The notes: a model not told the origin generated them from the sequence alone. Shown: positions 38,957 through 53,127, counted from the stretch's first letter. The stretch: 64,000 nucleotides of DNA from Tyto alba (GCF_018691265.1 NW_024881316.1:29323319-29387318), one strand, 5' to 3'. Program-made: numbers and translations.

Positions 38957-39350
38957 TGTGGTGGGTTGACCCCAGCAACCAGCCAAACACCCACCCAGCC
39001 TCTTGCTCACTCCCCTCTCCTGTGGGACAGGACAAAAATAGAAGGGAGGCAAGAAAACACATGAATGAAGATAGTGATGTTTTAATAGGGAAAGCAAAAC
39101 GTATGTGTGAAAGCAAAGCAAAACCAGGAATTAATTCACTGCTTCCCTTTGGCAGGTGTCCAGCCCCAACCTGGAAAACAGGGCCTCAGCAACTGTAACA
39201 CTTGGGAATACAAAAGTCATAACCATGAGCAACACCCTTTGTCCTTTCCCTCCACTTTTTATTGCTGAGTGTAACATCACACATTCTACGATATCCTTTT
39301 GGCCAGTTGGGGTCAGCTGCGTTCCCCTGAAAACTCTTGCCCACCCAATC
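38957..39350 (-). mobile_element. Endogenous retrovirus LTR, second family, probably incomplete
   Basis: The plus strand begins TGTGGTGGGTTGACCCC at 38957, a common terminus of avian LTRs. It continues through a TTTAAT hexamer (39081-39086, which is ATTAAA on the minus strand), an AAAGCAAAGCAAAACC segment, a GTGTCCAGCCCC segment, and a GGCCAGTTGGGGTCAGCTG segment at about 39301-39319. The order matches that of the better-preserved LTR at 61224-61776, for example the TTTAAT hexamer, the TTTAT-type promoter region and GGCCARTT. After about 39350 I lose the match, so the U3 end is either deleted or too diverged; it may reach about 39570. No internal retroviral sequence is nearby. Confidence 0.75.
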
Positions 39351-40146
39351 TGTGGCATTCATGGCCACACAGCAGAAAGCTGGTCAATAGCCCAAGGTTT
39401 TTTTGCAGGAAGGAATCACTGTCAAAAGCCTTCTAGTTTTCAATCTGTTGTGAGCCATGACTTGGATAGCTGCAGACACCACGAGAACATGTATGCTGCA
39501 TTTACTAAGTCTTCTGTGAGGTGCTGATGAAGAAAATATTCCAGTGGGACCTTGAAAATATCTGGCTCTCTTTAGAAACACGGTGGGACTGCTTAGAGAG
39601 CAATGGCCTTATGAATTTTGAGTGATGTTTTACTCCTCCACATTATGACATACTGCTTTCATTTTCATTAGGCTGAATAATGTGTCTTTTGCCTTAAGGA
39701 GAAGTCCAGATTTCTATTTTTGAGAACAGATTGTCAGTTATTTGGGTATCTAGTATAATTTTAGAATATTGTGCAGTTTTATCACACACGTGGAGCATAC
39801 AGAAACCTTCCCAAATGACAGAATATGGATGCCAATCTAGAGTGTTTCTGGTCATTTTGCTTCTAGCATCTGTTTTCATGGTCAGTAACACAGAGGGTCG
39901 AACACAGAATTAAGCAAAGTGTGGGATGTTACACAAGTTTCAAGCTTCAGCGATAGTCTGGGATAGCAGCAGTGGACCCAGGTCTGGGAAAGGTTTGAGC
40001 TCCCATAAATGTTAGCCACGGGTAGCAATTCCAGAGCCTGATATACGAGTTATCTTCATTCCTCAGCCTAGGTTTCTGACTTAAAATATCACATATTTCT
40101 TTAACAAAGTGGATCATTCACCCCCTGGCTCTGATTTCCAGAATAT

Positions 40147-40172
40147 AACTAACTAACTAACTAGCTAACTAA
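40147..40172. repeat. (AACT)n tetranucleotide repeat
   Basis: About six AACT units, with one changed to AGCT. Confidence 0.9.
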
Positions 40173-43107
40173 ACACTGAAAGCAGCAAATATAACCTTGT
40201 CCTTCATACTCTTGCACACTCTACTCTCTACGACTCCTCAGATTTTCCCTTTTTCTTTGCATATATTTATTAAATAATAACTCTCTCCCCCCCTGCCCCC
40301 CATCAGTGTAAGAGAGTATTTAGAGTCAAAACTATTAATAATAACATTATAAGGCTTCTAAGCGAGATTACTTTCCAGAGGAGGAATGCAGTACATTATC
40401 CTGATGAAATTCTATGAAGTACTAATATATGTTGACCAGTGGAGAGTAGATACACCCTTGAAAGGAGCCTTGTGAGAGAAGATAGAAGACAGCTAGTGGA
40501 AAAAGAACCAGTACAGGAAACTGCACAGTCTGTTCAAGGACTTTTATAGACCATTGCTGCTGTTTGGAAAGGACATTGATGTGAAATTGAATTTAGGAGT
40601 CTTCTTCTTATTTTACCTCTCCACCAATGTCCTCATCTCACCCCTCAATTTTCAGTAAATTACAGATGTGTGAGAAGCCCTTTAAAGCATTTAACTACTT
40701 GATCACACCAAATGATGCCACCCTCACTCACTTTTTTTTTATTATTATTATTGTACAAGAACTGAGAAAAGATGTATCTGTAAAATGAAATTCACTGCCT
40801 TCAAGGCTTGACTCCAGCCTGCATACCAGGGTTTGTGTTTGTACGGTTGCGTAGGGTTCTCTTAACATAGTATCTCTGGAAACAGAAAAGATGTAGGCAT
40901 GTTGCTGTCCCCGGTGAGATGCTGTGAGAAGAGGCAGTAACATTAACCTGCCTTTACTTATTCCAGGAGCTGAGCCTTTAATACTGCAAACCTCTTTGCT
41001 TTAGGTTGCTCAGCAGTAATTCAGCTATTTCTTAACAGTGGTCCAGAAAGGGAAATGTCTTACAAGAAGAGTTATTCTTACCTAGAAGGACATTCTCAAA
41101 TATGAATATATTTCAGGGACATGGTGCTGGTATACTGTCCAGTCTACGCCAGCAATAAAGTAGTCCTGCTGAAACCTAGAGTAGAATATTGCTCATTTTG
41201 CTGCCTTATTAAACATTTAAATTTCTTAATATTCTAATTAGCAGAAAGGCTTTCAGTATAAAGTTATGTCCTTTCTCTCTTGTAGTTTTTTTTTTTTTTT
41301 TTTCCTCCTGTTATGTATGTTCTGCAAATGCAAGATCTAACCAAAGGATAGCAATTCTGGTTTACAGCAGCCTTCATACTTTTACAATTATTTGTGGTCC
41401 AGTGCTCCATGAAAAAAGCATCTGATGGAAGCACCACATGAACAACATCGTATGAAAGCTAAAACTGAGTTTTCAGGCTGAGGAAAAAGGTTCTGTATGT
41501 GACTTGTGAATGCCTTTTCTCTGCTTTTCCTGAGTGTAAACAGGGAAGGTTTTAATTTGAGATTTCTCTGACACACAACAAAGATCTGAGTTTTTTCCTC
41601 CCCACATCCCACTGCAATGGCTCTGATAGGCATCCATTTCACTTGGCCTTTTCATTATTTTGGACTACTATTAAACATTTTAGCCATATTGTATATTAAA
41701 AAAAAATTCAAGATCATATAATAGCACCCAGCATATTGTGATTTTGTAAGGAATATGTGTGCATATGCTAATATAAACAAGGATTAATAAACTGATGCAT
41801 GTGAATATCAAAATAAATATATTCTGAATTTATAGAATATCATTGAATTCTTAAAAAAAAAAAAAAAAGTTAAGTCCAAGGTATGTTTAACTTTAATTCT
41901 AATTGATACCCATATTGGTGTGTTGTATATTTTATCAAATAGATCTTTAAACTTAAGAAGTATATTATGTCTTGAGAAATAGATACACTACTTCTTCCAA
42001 CAAGTCCTTGTGATTTTATTGTGATAATGGATGTTAATGTTACAACATGCTTAACTGTAGGACCAAAGAATCTTGTATGTGAACTGGACTGTTGTTTTTT
42101 TTCCTCATGGAGCACACATAAAATACACAATGGGCCTGCAGCCTCAGTATAAAACAGAATAGGTGGATACAAACAAAGGTGAGACTGAAAGCAGATCACC
42201 ACAAAACCTGCTGTTTTGCACGGCAGGAACTTAACTGGAATTTTTGTTGTCTTGCAGATGTGAAAAATCAGTGGACATTAAAGATAGAGGTTCTGCAAAC
42301 AAGGTAACATTAGAAGGAAATTTTTTTCCTCCTTATGTTAACCAGAAAGACTAGAGCAAAGATAATTTTCTCAGTCTGTTTGTTTGCACACCTCCTGTCC
42401 ACCGAAGCAAGCATAAGATTTTGTCTTTGTGGTATAGCATTTTGCAGTCCTATCCTCTCCTAACTGACCTACCTGCCAGTTACCCACAAGATGGTGTCTC
42501 CTTCCGTTCCCTCACTTCAATCCTATGATGCCAACCTCTCTCAGCTTGTTAAATTGTCAAACATGTACCATTGCGGTTTCTCTTATAATCCTTCCATACT
42601 AAGGATTAAATCCTTACAAATAAATAAAAAACTAATTAATTTCTCAAGACCAGAAAGAAGCTTCCAGGAATTGAGGCTTGAGAGTATGAGAGCTTGAGCA
42701 AGACCATTAAGTGTGTAATTGAGAAAAGAAAGTCTGTATCCTAGAGGCTTGATGCAGAATAAATAGGTCCCAGCCTGGATGTAGGTTCTGGAAGAAAGCT
42801 ATCAAAGCTGACTCTCAAATTACAGGCTTTTCAAATGGAAGGGATGAATCCTTCTACATGAAACAAGCAAGTGTTATGGTTGAAGGTAACTAGAACACTG
42901 CAATTTCGTTTGAAATATGCAGAATGAAAACCTTCCTTGCATACTCATTCTAACAATCCATGCTTTTCCCCAGTATTTTGGTAAACTGTTTCTTCTGCTC
43001 CCTCTGAAACTGTGCAGTAAAAATGTTAATTGATTTATTTGGCAGTTGAATCACTATCACAGTGTCTGCACTAAACTGCCTAGGTTTTTTGTGTTTTGTT
43101 GTGGGTT

Positions 43108-43146
43108 TGTTTTTTTTTTTTTTCCTTTTTTTTTTTTTTTTTTTTT
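43108..43146. repeat. poly(T)-rich tract
   Basis: About 39 nt of T interrupted once by CC. Its translation on the other strand gives a lysine-rich artefactual frame (42950-43156). Confidence 0.95.
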
Positions 43147-46100
43147 CCCCCTGCAATATATGCTACCATTTTGGTATAGAGTAAAAGTAAAATTTTTGAC
43201 AGATGATTAATAAGACTACTGGAAATTATATTCTTTATCTTCTAGAAGGAAGCCAGTATATAAACGTATCAGGCACAATTTGTTTTCTGGTATGCTGGCC
43301 AGTCTTAACAACAATTACAGAGCTGGTCTTTGTCTTGAATACTTTTTGTGACACAAAATCTAACAGGGCTGGAAAGCTGCATCCACCACTAACATCTCTG
43401 ATAATGTATTTTATTACTAGACTTTGTAAGTCTTATACATTATATAGTAACAGTCTTGTAGTGCTAAATTAACAGCAAAAAAATAGGTACTTTTAAATAA
43501 GCTGTGGATGAATTGATCTTAACTAAAACATAGATACTGAATAATCATTTATTTTGTTTACCCAATGCCCATGTCTATTTTTTTTGTTTCTTTCCCAGTT
43601 TTCTTGTGCATTTAATTCAAATGTCATTTCCTCTTTTTTGTCATCCAGTGTGTGGCTCAATATTTGAGATGCATTTCAATCCATCATGTTCTATGAAGAC
43701 ACCCATGACAGTTTATCCCACAGATAAGACCTCAAGGTTGAAAATAAAGGTAAGGCAAAAGGGGTCAATGTCTCTTCCTGTGTAATGCTTTATATACCAA
43801 TGATCATTACATATTACAGTCACTGTTATATTGATTTCTTATTATCTATTTTTGGTGAAACATAGCTTCTGGAGAAGCACATATCTTTGGTTTGAAAGTA
43901 TAAGGAGAAAGCATATGCATTCTCTTTTTTTTACAGTTTAGTTTCCTATGCATATTCCTTTTCAACGAATTGTCTTTGTCTGATATCTAAGCTATTTTAC
44001 TTCATCCTTAAATAGTAAACTATAAAAACTTTTACCTTTTATGCAGATGGTACATAAGACATCTATAATCATGTTGGTTACTAGCATTAAAGGCTTTGGT
44101 ATGGCCAGAATAATAAACTTGCAGAATAAATGCATGAGACCAGTTGATTTTCAAAATATGTTATTGGTTTTCTTTAATATGTACACATAAACTGTTTGAG
44201 ATTTACCTTGTCTTCTGAAGATGTGCTAAATATTTTCTAAGATTGCACCTTTTAATTTGTGTGTCCGTAAATGTTAATGCCCTTTGGAAACTGCGACTCA
44301 TGATAGTGACTTGACTTCTGAGGTTGTCCCAGTGCTTTTCTACAGATGTGACTACTTATAAAGTTCAAGCAGACATGAATGAAAACAGTACAATATAGCC
44401 AAGTTTATCATCTAAAACAAAAATCATACTGATTTCTGCAAAGATACTTCTAAATTATAGCACTACAAATTGGAGCCCAACTCAAACAGATGGTAATAAT
44501 TATTAATGGTAAATATATTTAATGAAAATAAAATAGAAGAAGGTTGTGTGGCAACAAATCACCTGAGGAGGCCAGGGAGAGTAAATTTATTTCATTGTCT
44601 AAGTCTGTCTCTATGTTGAAGTACCTGCTTCCAGATGTATTATACATGTTTGTATGCTTTGTTCTTGATAGTAAAATGTAATTGAAAGTTAGAGCTGGAC
44701 AGAAAATGATTTTCCCATCCCCAAAGAATTTTTTTTTTTTTATTTTTCAAACATTTTTCCCAGACTAAACCAGGATGAAAAATTGAACTGTCAAAAGTGT
44801 TTAAGAACTGAAATTAAAAGATAAAGAACAGATTTTGTGTAAGAAACAATAAATAGAGTTTTCAAGGGGTTTTCAACCTAGGAAACATATGTATGGCTGG
44901 CTATGATGAGAGCTGATGAGAAGGTAGATAGGCAATTATTCATTGTTTCAAATGAAAAAAGTGTTGGGAGCATGAAATGAAGCTTACAAATGGCATAAAA
45001 TGCATAGTTATACTTGAAATGCCTCATTATAAGATGCTGTAGAAGCTAAAAGTCTGCATATGTTCAAGACCAGAGATTACATCCTGGAACAGTTATCCAT
45101 GCTTATTAAAAGTTTGGTAGTTGCTGAGCAATAAATTGCTGCATTTCAGAATGTAGTCTGAAGAAGCAGAACTGTTTGCTTGTTCTAATACTCTCTACTA
45201 AGGATTTGCTATTCAACACCTTTACTCTGATTTAACACAGACATACACTTTTGGATTTTTATGTTTATCATATGTAAAAAGCACACACACAGATGAACAT
45301 TAAAATGACATCAAAATGAATTTTTTCATTCTGCTAATGTTGAAAAATTTTTATTTTTTGGGGTTTTTTGAAATATTTTCTTAGCTGCTATAGGTAAGGT
45401 TCTCTTAATCAGGAAAAAAATGGTCTTTTGTTGAGAAAATATTGTAACAGATCATTTCAAAATTTCAAAAAACAACTCAAATACTGCTAATGGAAATTTG
45501 TCAGAAGCTTCCCCTTTTGATAAACTGTATCAGTTTGGGTGAATTGGTGTTTCTAAGGAAATAAATACTAACAAGCTTATTCTAAACAATTTTTTGCTTT
45601 AGATTCTGGAGGAGTTGTTAATCTTTCAGCAATTAATTTGGATTTATAAACCCCCTCTTGTTATAATGAGAGCATACTGAAACTAATAATAGACATTGGC
45701 AAAGCACCTTGTCTTCAGGGCAATTGTATATCAACATGCGGCTGTGTCATGCACCAATGCTGTTAGATTACCCACATAAGAAATCGGAATACCTAAGAAC
45801 ATGTCAGATATTTCCTTACTTGGAGAATGCAAACTCCAGGATCCATACAGTGTATCACCACTATCCATATAAAATAAATTAAAGCGTCTTCATAAATAGG
45901 GTGAGGAAATCTGTGTCTTCTGCATCAGACCTGACTAATGAAAGGTTCTCTGCCCTTAGCTGAAGTTTGAGAGCAAACTTGTGCTAAGAGATTTTAAATT
46001 CAACACACACACTCACATATACACTCATCTGTGTACTTGTCTGTCCATGCATCTGTATGCATGTTTGAATAGGTGAAACAAATAGTTTTTCACAATGGCA

Positions 46101-49100
46101 AGTAGCTATGTGCGGCACTGGTTCCCTGAAGTCAGTAGACTTGTCCTACACTCATTCCAATTCTTTTTATAGCCAAACCCCATAATTCCTTTAATGATAT
46201 ATGAAATTTTAGAACTACCCTGGTGTTATTTGTGGAATAGAGACAGCATGGCTCATTTAATATTTCTGTTCTGTTTCTTTCTTTATTTTTTTTTTTTATT
46301 AACTTACTAGATTTGCTGATAATAGCATAATAGCAGTACTGTTGCAGCAGTATCTTTAAATTCAAGTATTTGAATGTCCACCTAGTGGATTTACTATTAA
46401 ACTAGGAATAACATGCATGTGACATATTGTAAAGAGTTATGTTTGGAGATCTATCAGACAGATTCCAGTTTAACACTAAACGTGGAATGTTTAATTTAAA
46501 CATTATTTTTAAATTTCTAACCAGAATATATTCACAAAAAACAACCCTGTTGACCGCTTTTATCAGTGACTTGCAACAAAACCTTAAATTATCAGGGGGA
46601 TTGTACAGATAACAGGAAAGTATGGGAAGCAGTAACAGTGAATTAAAAGTCATTGGTAGGGTACTACTTGACTTAGTCCTCTGAGACAAGCAAAAAATAT
46701 GTCAAATGTATTAAATCTTCAAACCATATTAATATACTACACATTTTATCAATATGTATAATAAAGATTAATATACTACAGTGAAAGATATAGCATAGAT
46801 ACATAGATGGGGAATTGCATCCTGACTTTGGTTTATGGAAGATGAACAGCAGAACGTGAAATCTTCTGGGAACACCCTGGATAAATAGGCAAACACAATT
46901 TCTTAGTATGTAAATTGAGGAAATTGAGTAGGATAAAGGAATCTGCATATGTATTTTTTTACTAATGTTACCACTTGTGGAATACAGGAATTTATTGAAA
47001 AGATGTGGTTATCTACAAATAGGCACTTCTAGGGTATTATTCATCTCCACTCAAATGTACGAAGCACCCAGTGAATCATACATGAAAAGAGGCTCTTTCT
47101 CCCCACTGACTATAATGAGAGCTAAGTGTGACTACCTTGCAGAGAGACATCTGGGTTGCAGTTTAAGTAAGAACAATCCCACTCCCTCTGTCCCATTTTG
47201 GAGTGTGTGGTCTGTACAGGCCGTTTATCACTGAAGAGTGTTCATGGAAGAATGATTAGAAAACAAATGAACTGATGTTATTGTGTGGCACTCAGTGTGC
47301 TCAGTCAGTTTCACTTACCAAAGAGCAACACAAGATGGGGGCAAATAGCATTTTGAATGCTGCAAGAAAAACATAATGAAACTGTAGTGGCTGAAAGTTT
47401 AGAGTTGAAAGAAATAAGGTGTGTATTTTTTGCTGTAAGGATGACATTATAGGAAAACTGCATCAGCATTGTCAGTATCTGTGCTTTTTCCATCAACATT
47501 GCATGACTTGAGGTGTTTTAAGATCTTCCTCACTTCAAACAAAAAATAATTCAAAGATGTTTTAAGAGTGCTACTGCTTCCATTTGACAGGAGATTGTGT
47601 TCGATTTAAGTGTAACTCTTTCTGATATCGTGATTCCTTAAGTTTTGAATCCACTTGTGAAACCAATATAAGTATTACAAAATTAGTCAATAATAGTGGA
47701 AGACAAGTGAGAAAAATCTTAACAGAAAGACATTCTGTTTTCACGAGTCCTTAGATATCACTAGTACCTGCTACGGTAAGTTTCTTCAGTAGTTTCACTA
47801 TTTCCAAGACACAACAAGATCAATATAGAGTTGGCTTCAAGGACTACCACCAAGAACTGTGCAACTGAGAGATGGTATGGATAGCTTCTGAGATGTGAGT
47901 GTAATATTAAGGTACCTTTTTTCCATACATCTGGTCTCATAACATATAGGAATACCACCAGAGAATAGGCAACTGTTGGGAAACAGAATTTGACTGTAGA
48001 GACTAGCCTTAAGAAGTTGAACATGTTTCTTTAGTAAGCTTTTAATGCTGCAAAACAACAGTATTAATCAAAAAAGTTGAACTAAATACCCAGTAAATCA
48101 CAATCCCGTCTTGGAGTTTATACTACAATTTACCAAAATTAGCTGAGATGCCCAAAGTATTCCCCATTTCTCTTCAGGAAGTTGTGAGTTTCCAAGTCCT
48201 GGAGTACATTCTCCCTAATTAGGTAGCTTTCCAAAGGCCACATGTAATTTGTAAGGATTTAGATTATCAGTCTGTCTTTAAAGCTGGCTGGTAGTTGCAG
48301 GGACATAATGCAGTGTTTGGAGGAAGCAGAAGAATCTCATCTTCTTCAAGGTGCAGGGGGTTACATTTGGGTGGGGTTTTACCAGGGGACTACAGCTAAG
48401 AGGGCTATGACCTCTCCATTAGCAAGCATGGAATAACACAAACGCGGCGCTGCATGAGGAAGGAGCAGTCCAACAGCACAACTCCTTCTGCTCCCTCATC
48501 ATCCCTGTGGCAGTGATACAAACAAAATCATGTCTTAGGCAGAAAGTGAGCTGTGGGCTTGGATAGCATTGATTATTTAGTGTATTAGCAGAGGGCAGAG
48601 TTTACACGCAGTATCAATTAGAAAATATTTGGCAAAGAAAACAAGGCCAAAGGCCTTTCTGTTTTATGGCCAAATCCTGATCACTTTCCACACATGAGCA
48701 GCTCTAATGAAGTCAGCTGGAGCTCAGTGATTTCACTCCAATCCTTAAATCTCTTATAAACTGTAGCTGAAATTTGAAAGTATTTTAAAAGGGAACTTTT
48801 AACCTCTGTCCCTAGTTACAAATCTGGCTGCTTCCTTTATCATCCTCTTCTCAGATCACCTCTATCCAGATGATCTAAAAAAGCCCTCCGGATGTTTTAT
48901 TCTTGTTCTTTTTCTTCAAATACCATAATTCATATTTATTTCCCTTAATTCTTTATAGGTTTCTTAGAAATTCAACATCATAGTGATCAGATCTGCTCTT
49001 TGAACTTTCCCACAATGTATGAGGATTCAGAATTACTGAAGGCAGTCTCAGATTCCATGATAAAAGATAAACTTCAGTCCCCTTTCTATCGGTTAAGCTG

Positions 49101-50379
49101 TGACGAGGGCAGTGGTTTGTCAGGCAAAATTTCTACAGAAAGAGTGGCCATGACTGGGGTGGAAGAGATAAGCTGTGTGACGTGCTCTTGGTGCATGGTG
49201 TTAGTGGGAGGGTGTAAGTGCTCCTTGACCAGCAAATACCTTAGTACAAGGTAGTCATGACTCAGGGCTCCTCTGTTCTTCATCTGCCTTGTGATTAATT
49301 AGTCCTCTGAGCACCCTAGGTGTGAATGCCCACATCAGGACAGTGCCTGCCTCTGCCCCTGCCCATGGATGAGGGCAGTTATGCTGCTACCTTGTTGCTG
49401 CCTCCTCTCTGTGCAGTCAGAGGAACGTCCCTTATCTCTTATAACATGCATGTACACCTTTATCAAAGAGACCAGAGAAGATAACAATGCTGTTTCTTTC
49501 CCTTACTCAAAGGGCTAACAAAACCTTGTAATTGGCTATGATTGCTAATAGTAATCATAAATACCAATACAAATTTAACCTTTCAGTTTGCAACTGATTT
49601 AGTTGACACTGAATGTATTAATTATTAGGAATTCCTAATCAATATGTTTGGTGATCCTGTATGCTTCCCTGTATTTGAATGAGAGAAGATTAATATATAA
49701 CTAGGAGCCTGGATTTTTTTTTGAAACACAATGCAATCATGGCAAACTCTTTAATTTGTAAAAACATTAGATTATTTTCTTGCAGAGAACTGAATTTTTT
49801 GGAAACTGTTCAGACTTAACACCTTCCTAATACATGGCTTGTCATGTAACTGTTCCCTGTGATTTCTTAAATTCTTCACTCAAGCCTTTGGATTCACAGA
49901 AAAGTGAGCAATGGGACAAATTATTTTGTTTAGGGAATGTGGGAGGAAAAAAAAAAGTGATTAAGCCTCTTGTACTATGCTTCTGTGTTTTCTGTTATGT
50001 GCAGAGACTGCACAGACCTTCAGTTGGGTTTGGATATTAAATTCTGGGTGGTAAAGAAAGTAATATTTCACTAGACGACTAAAGTAGCACAGAAAGATTC
50101 AAATATCCATTTTATTTAAATTGAAAAAATACTTAATTGTCTGAAATATTTTTTGAGAAATAATTAAGTTAAAATACTGTTTTTTGTTGGGGGTGTTTCT
50201 TGATTAAAGTATGTTAGAAATAGTTAATCCATACCAGAATTTCAAGCTTGCTTGCTTGCTTGCGATATGAGAGTAAAGCTCCAAATTGTGGAGAATAAGG
50301 ACCTAAACACAACTACACAACTGGGTGCCCTGAAATAATGTTTTTAGGGACACCTAAAAGCATTAGACTTTTTCTGTTT

Positions 50380-50380
<1 letters not shown>

Positions 50381-50417
<37 letters not shown>
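50381..50417. repeat. poly(T) tract, 37 nt
   Basis: An uninterrupted run of 37 T, the longest homopolymer in the window. Its exact length may be unreliable in an assembly. Confidence 0.95.
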
Positions 50418-50422
<5 letters not shown>

Positions 50423-51725
50423 CAATTTTCCTTCTGTATCAGCAATTAAACTCTGCTAAATCCTTGCAATTTTGGGGGATCAAGACTGTTTCCCAGCTCC
50501 TCTAGCAGACTGATCTCCCATCAGTCAGTAACTGAGGTCACCTTAATCCCAGAGCTACAAGCTTGGCTCTATAGACATTCTGTAAAAAGTCTCCATGAAA
50601 ACCCCCTAATGGCCTCCCAGCTCCTAAAAAAATTTGGATCTTGTCACTGCTGCTTCTGTGGCTGGACTTATCTATCAGCTGGATAATGACCCAAAAAAGA
50701 AGTCTTGAACAGAATCCTCTGCCAAAGGCAGGGAATGTAGTAGTTCAAGCTCCATGATGATTTGTCTGTTTCTATAGCATCCCATGTAGTGGCAGGAGTT
50801 GTTGTCTATTTTATTTTACATGCCTGCAATGCACCAGACAGTTACAGTTTGGCTTGCAATGCTATTTTGCTGCCTGAAGTCTTCACACCTCTAGAACAAA
50901 GACATAAGTCTCATCTTTTTGATCTTATCAGTTCATTTTCTTGAAAAACATCACCATCTTATAAAAATATTTTGTCAAACATTGCACATGTAGGCAGCAT
51001 GGACTGTACATGTTCAGTTATTCCTTTCTTATCTCAAAGTTGATAGGTGGGCTTAAATGTATTTCTTAAACATATTATTTTTACAGCTTTTGAAAAGTAA
51101 TTGCTGTGAAATCTATCTGTCATTATGGCAGTCTGTAACTTTTACAAGGTATCAGTTGTTGCATAGTGGCTTGAAACAACCCTGAGGCTTTTTATATGGA
51201 CCATAAAAGCATTTCCAATCTGACAACGAAGTAAATTTTTGGACAAAACTCCCTTTTGTTGCATGTATCTGTTATGCCTCCCAAAAATTAATTCAGGCAC
51301 TTGTTTTTCCTCATTTGCTTAAAATGACTTCTCTCCAATGAGAATGAGGAGAAAGTTACACAGCAAAATAATTTAAGTGTGAACAGTCTTTGTTTATGTT
51401 ACCTCCACTCTTGAGCGCAATCTCTAACCAAGCCAGGACTGGACTGCTTCATGCTGCCGAATTTAGTGCATCCTGATTGTTCCAATTTGAGTAATTAGCT
51501 GCAGTAATCATGAGTCCTTAAAGATCCACTAAAATGGTATAAATCGAGAGTAAACCTCTATCAACTTAAAAAGACTGGACTTGAAGTTATGTGTTTGAGA
51601 TCAAAATCAAGGTCGTGATTTTATGCATTTCTCATGTTTACTTTGTTTCCCATCTCATTAGTGTTGAACTAAAAAAATCCAACTTGTCCCGATAAATAGT
51701 TCCGATAGATACAGGTTTTCACGCT

Positions 51726-51770
51726 GTATGTGCATGTGTGTGTATGCACACATGTGTGATGTGTGTATGC
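51726..51770. repeat. TG-rich simple sequence
   Basis: Alternating TG and CA with interruptions (TGTGTGTATGCACACATGTG core). It is a purine-pyrimidine alternating stretch. Confidence 0.8.
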
Positions 51771-51840
51771 AACTAAAAGGAGAAGGGTGATGGAAAAATA
51801 GTAGTCTCAAATTATTTATTTCTTTTTGTGTTTTTTAATA

Positions 51841-51863
51841 TTTTGTTTTGTTTTGTTTTGTTT
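51841..51863. repeat. (TTTTG)n pentanucleotide repeat
   Basis: Four to five TTTTG units followed by CCCAG. It is complementary in type to the AAAAC run at 36356, but the flanking sequences are unrelated. Confidence 0.9.
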
Positions 51864-53127
51864 CCCAGTAGAAAATAAGTTGTTTCCTTGTTTTTAGAGG
51901 GGTATGTGTGTTAGATTTGGTTTGAATTTTTTTTTCTTCTGCTGTACATGTTGTTTTGGATACTTCCTGTATTTTAAAATTACAGAACCTTACAAGAGGA
52001 AATAAAGAAAATTCTAATAAAACCAAAAATATTCAAGAAATTAGGTGGGAGAAAGGTACTTTAAACCATGCAGCAATTTTCTTTTTGGTTTTGAATTATT
52101 TGATTTCGGGACAGTCTTGATAGGAAAAACTAAATACTCTAAGTCTGCTTCTTATGTCTCTTCATTCTCCCTAATTGTGAGTGAGTGAGCCCCAGGGACA
52201 CTGGGATTAACAATTCCTGATTTTTATTTTAGAGAGGGAACAGAAAAAGGAAATACCATTTTGCAGGTGTTGAAAAAATCTGAGCCTGAGGCTAGCTCAC
52301 TTACATTCTCAAACAAAAAGGGTATCCCACAGAGAAATATCCCCAGATTCTCAAAAGACTAAAGATTGTAGAACTAGAACCATTGAATATTTGGGAGAGA
52401 ATCTAACTGTCAACATAAATTCTTAGTTTGAACCAGCCATAGTCATTTGTTTGAATCATAGTTTGAATCTACTCATTTTATTTTCATCACTGTGTAGATT
52501 CTGCTTCAGAAATGTCATTGTCCCTTTTTATACTTGTAAATTAGAACACAAGTTTATTTCTGCCCCTGCAGGTACATGCCAAATGTTTGCACGATTCACA
52601 GTCTGCACTGTGGTTGGCAGTCAGTCTGCCTCAGTGCCGTACGTCAGTGCCACTAAGTGTCATTACGCGGACTGCACTGCTGTTAGGTTACCTCCAAACG
52701 CTTCCACATGGAGGGAAGAGGTTGCAACACCATATGTACTTCCAGAGCATGCAGTAGCTAGCCATGACAGCAGGGAATAAAGGCAAGCCTGTGGGAACAT
52801 GGAGAATGCGCCATCTCAGACTTCAGCCAGGCACGTGATTCCACAGCAGCAACTGTAGCCAGGAGTCTGGCTACGGGTTGCTTGTACCCTCTAGCATCAG
52901 TGCACAGCCTAAAAAGCAGTAAACATGTGCAAGCTCTGGTTTTGTTTCTGCTCTCTCTTCTCTTACTGCTGGGGAAAGACATAAAGGAATTAGATGAGGA
53001 GAGGGAGGAAAAGGCATGTCACAGATCTCCTGCAGCTTTCCCTGATCATCTGTAGGCAGCTAATGAGCCCTGAAGTGCCTCAGGTGATGCTCTAGAAGTG
53101 CGTTTTCCTGAGGAACCCCCATATGGA

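Larger units (their letters stand above)
39351..53127. other. Long stretch of unannotated noncoding DNA
   Basis: This is the longest interval in the window (13.8 kb) without a recognised transposon. It holds an AACT tetranucleotide run (40147-40172), T runs (41286-41303, 43108-43146, 50381-50417), an A16 run (41853-41868), a CTTG run (50246-50263), a TG-rich segment (51726-51770) and a TTTTG run (51841-51863). Two exon-like segments with good splice signals lie at 42258-42303 and 43649-43749. A CpG-bearing block with an AATAAA hexamer lies at about 52560-52990. None of the open frames resembles a known protein. Confidence 0.55.

Noticed and set aside
39156..39527. 123-codon plus-strand frame
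   Set aside because: It is antisense to, and runs past the edge of, the LTR starting at 38957; no protein features were seen.
41870..42202. 110-codon minus-strand frame
   Set aside because: No recognisable domain. The length is within what AT-rich noncoding DNA gives by chance over 64 kb in six frames.
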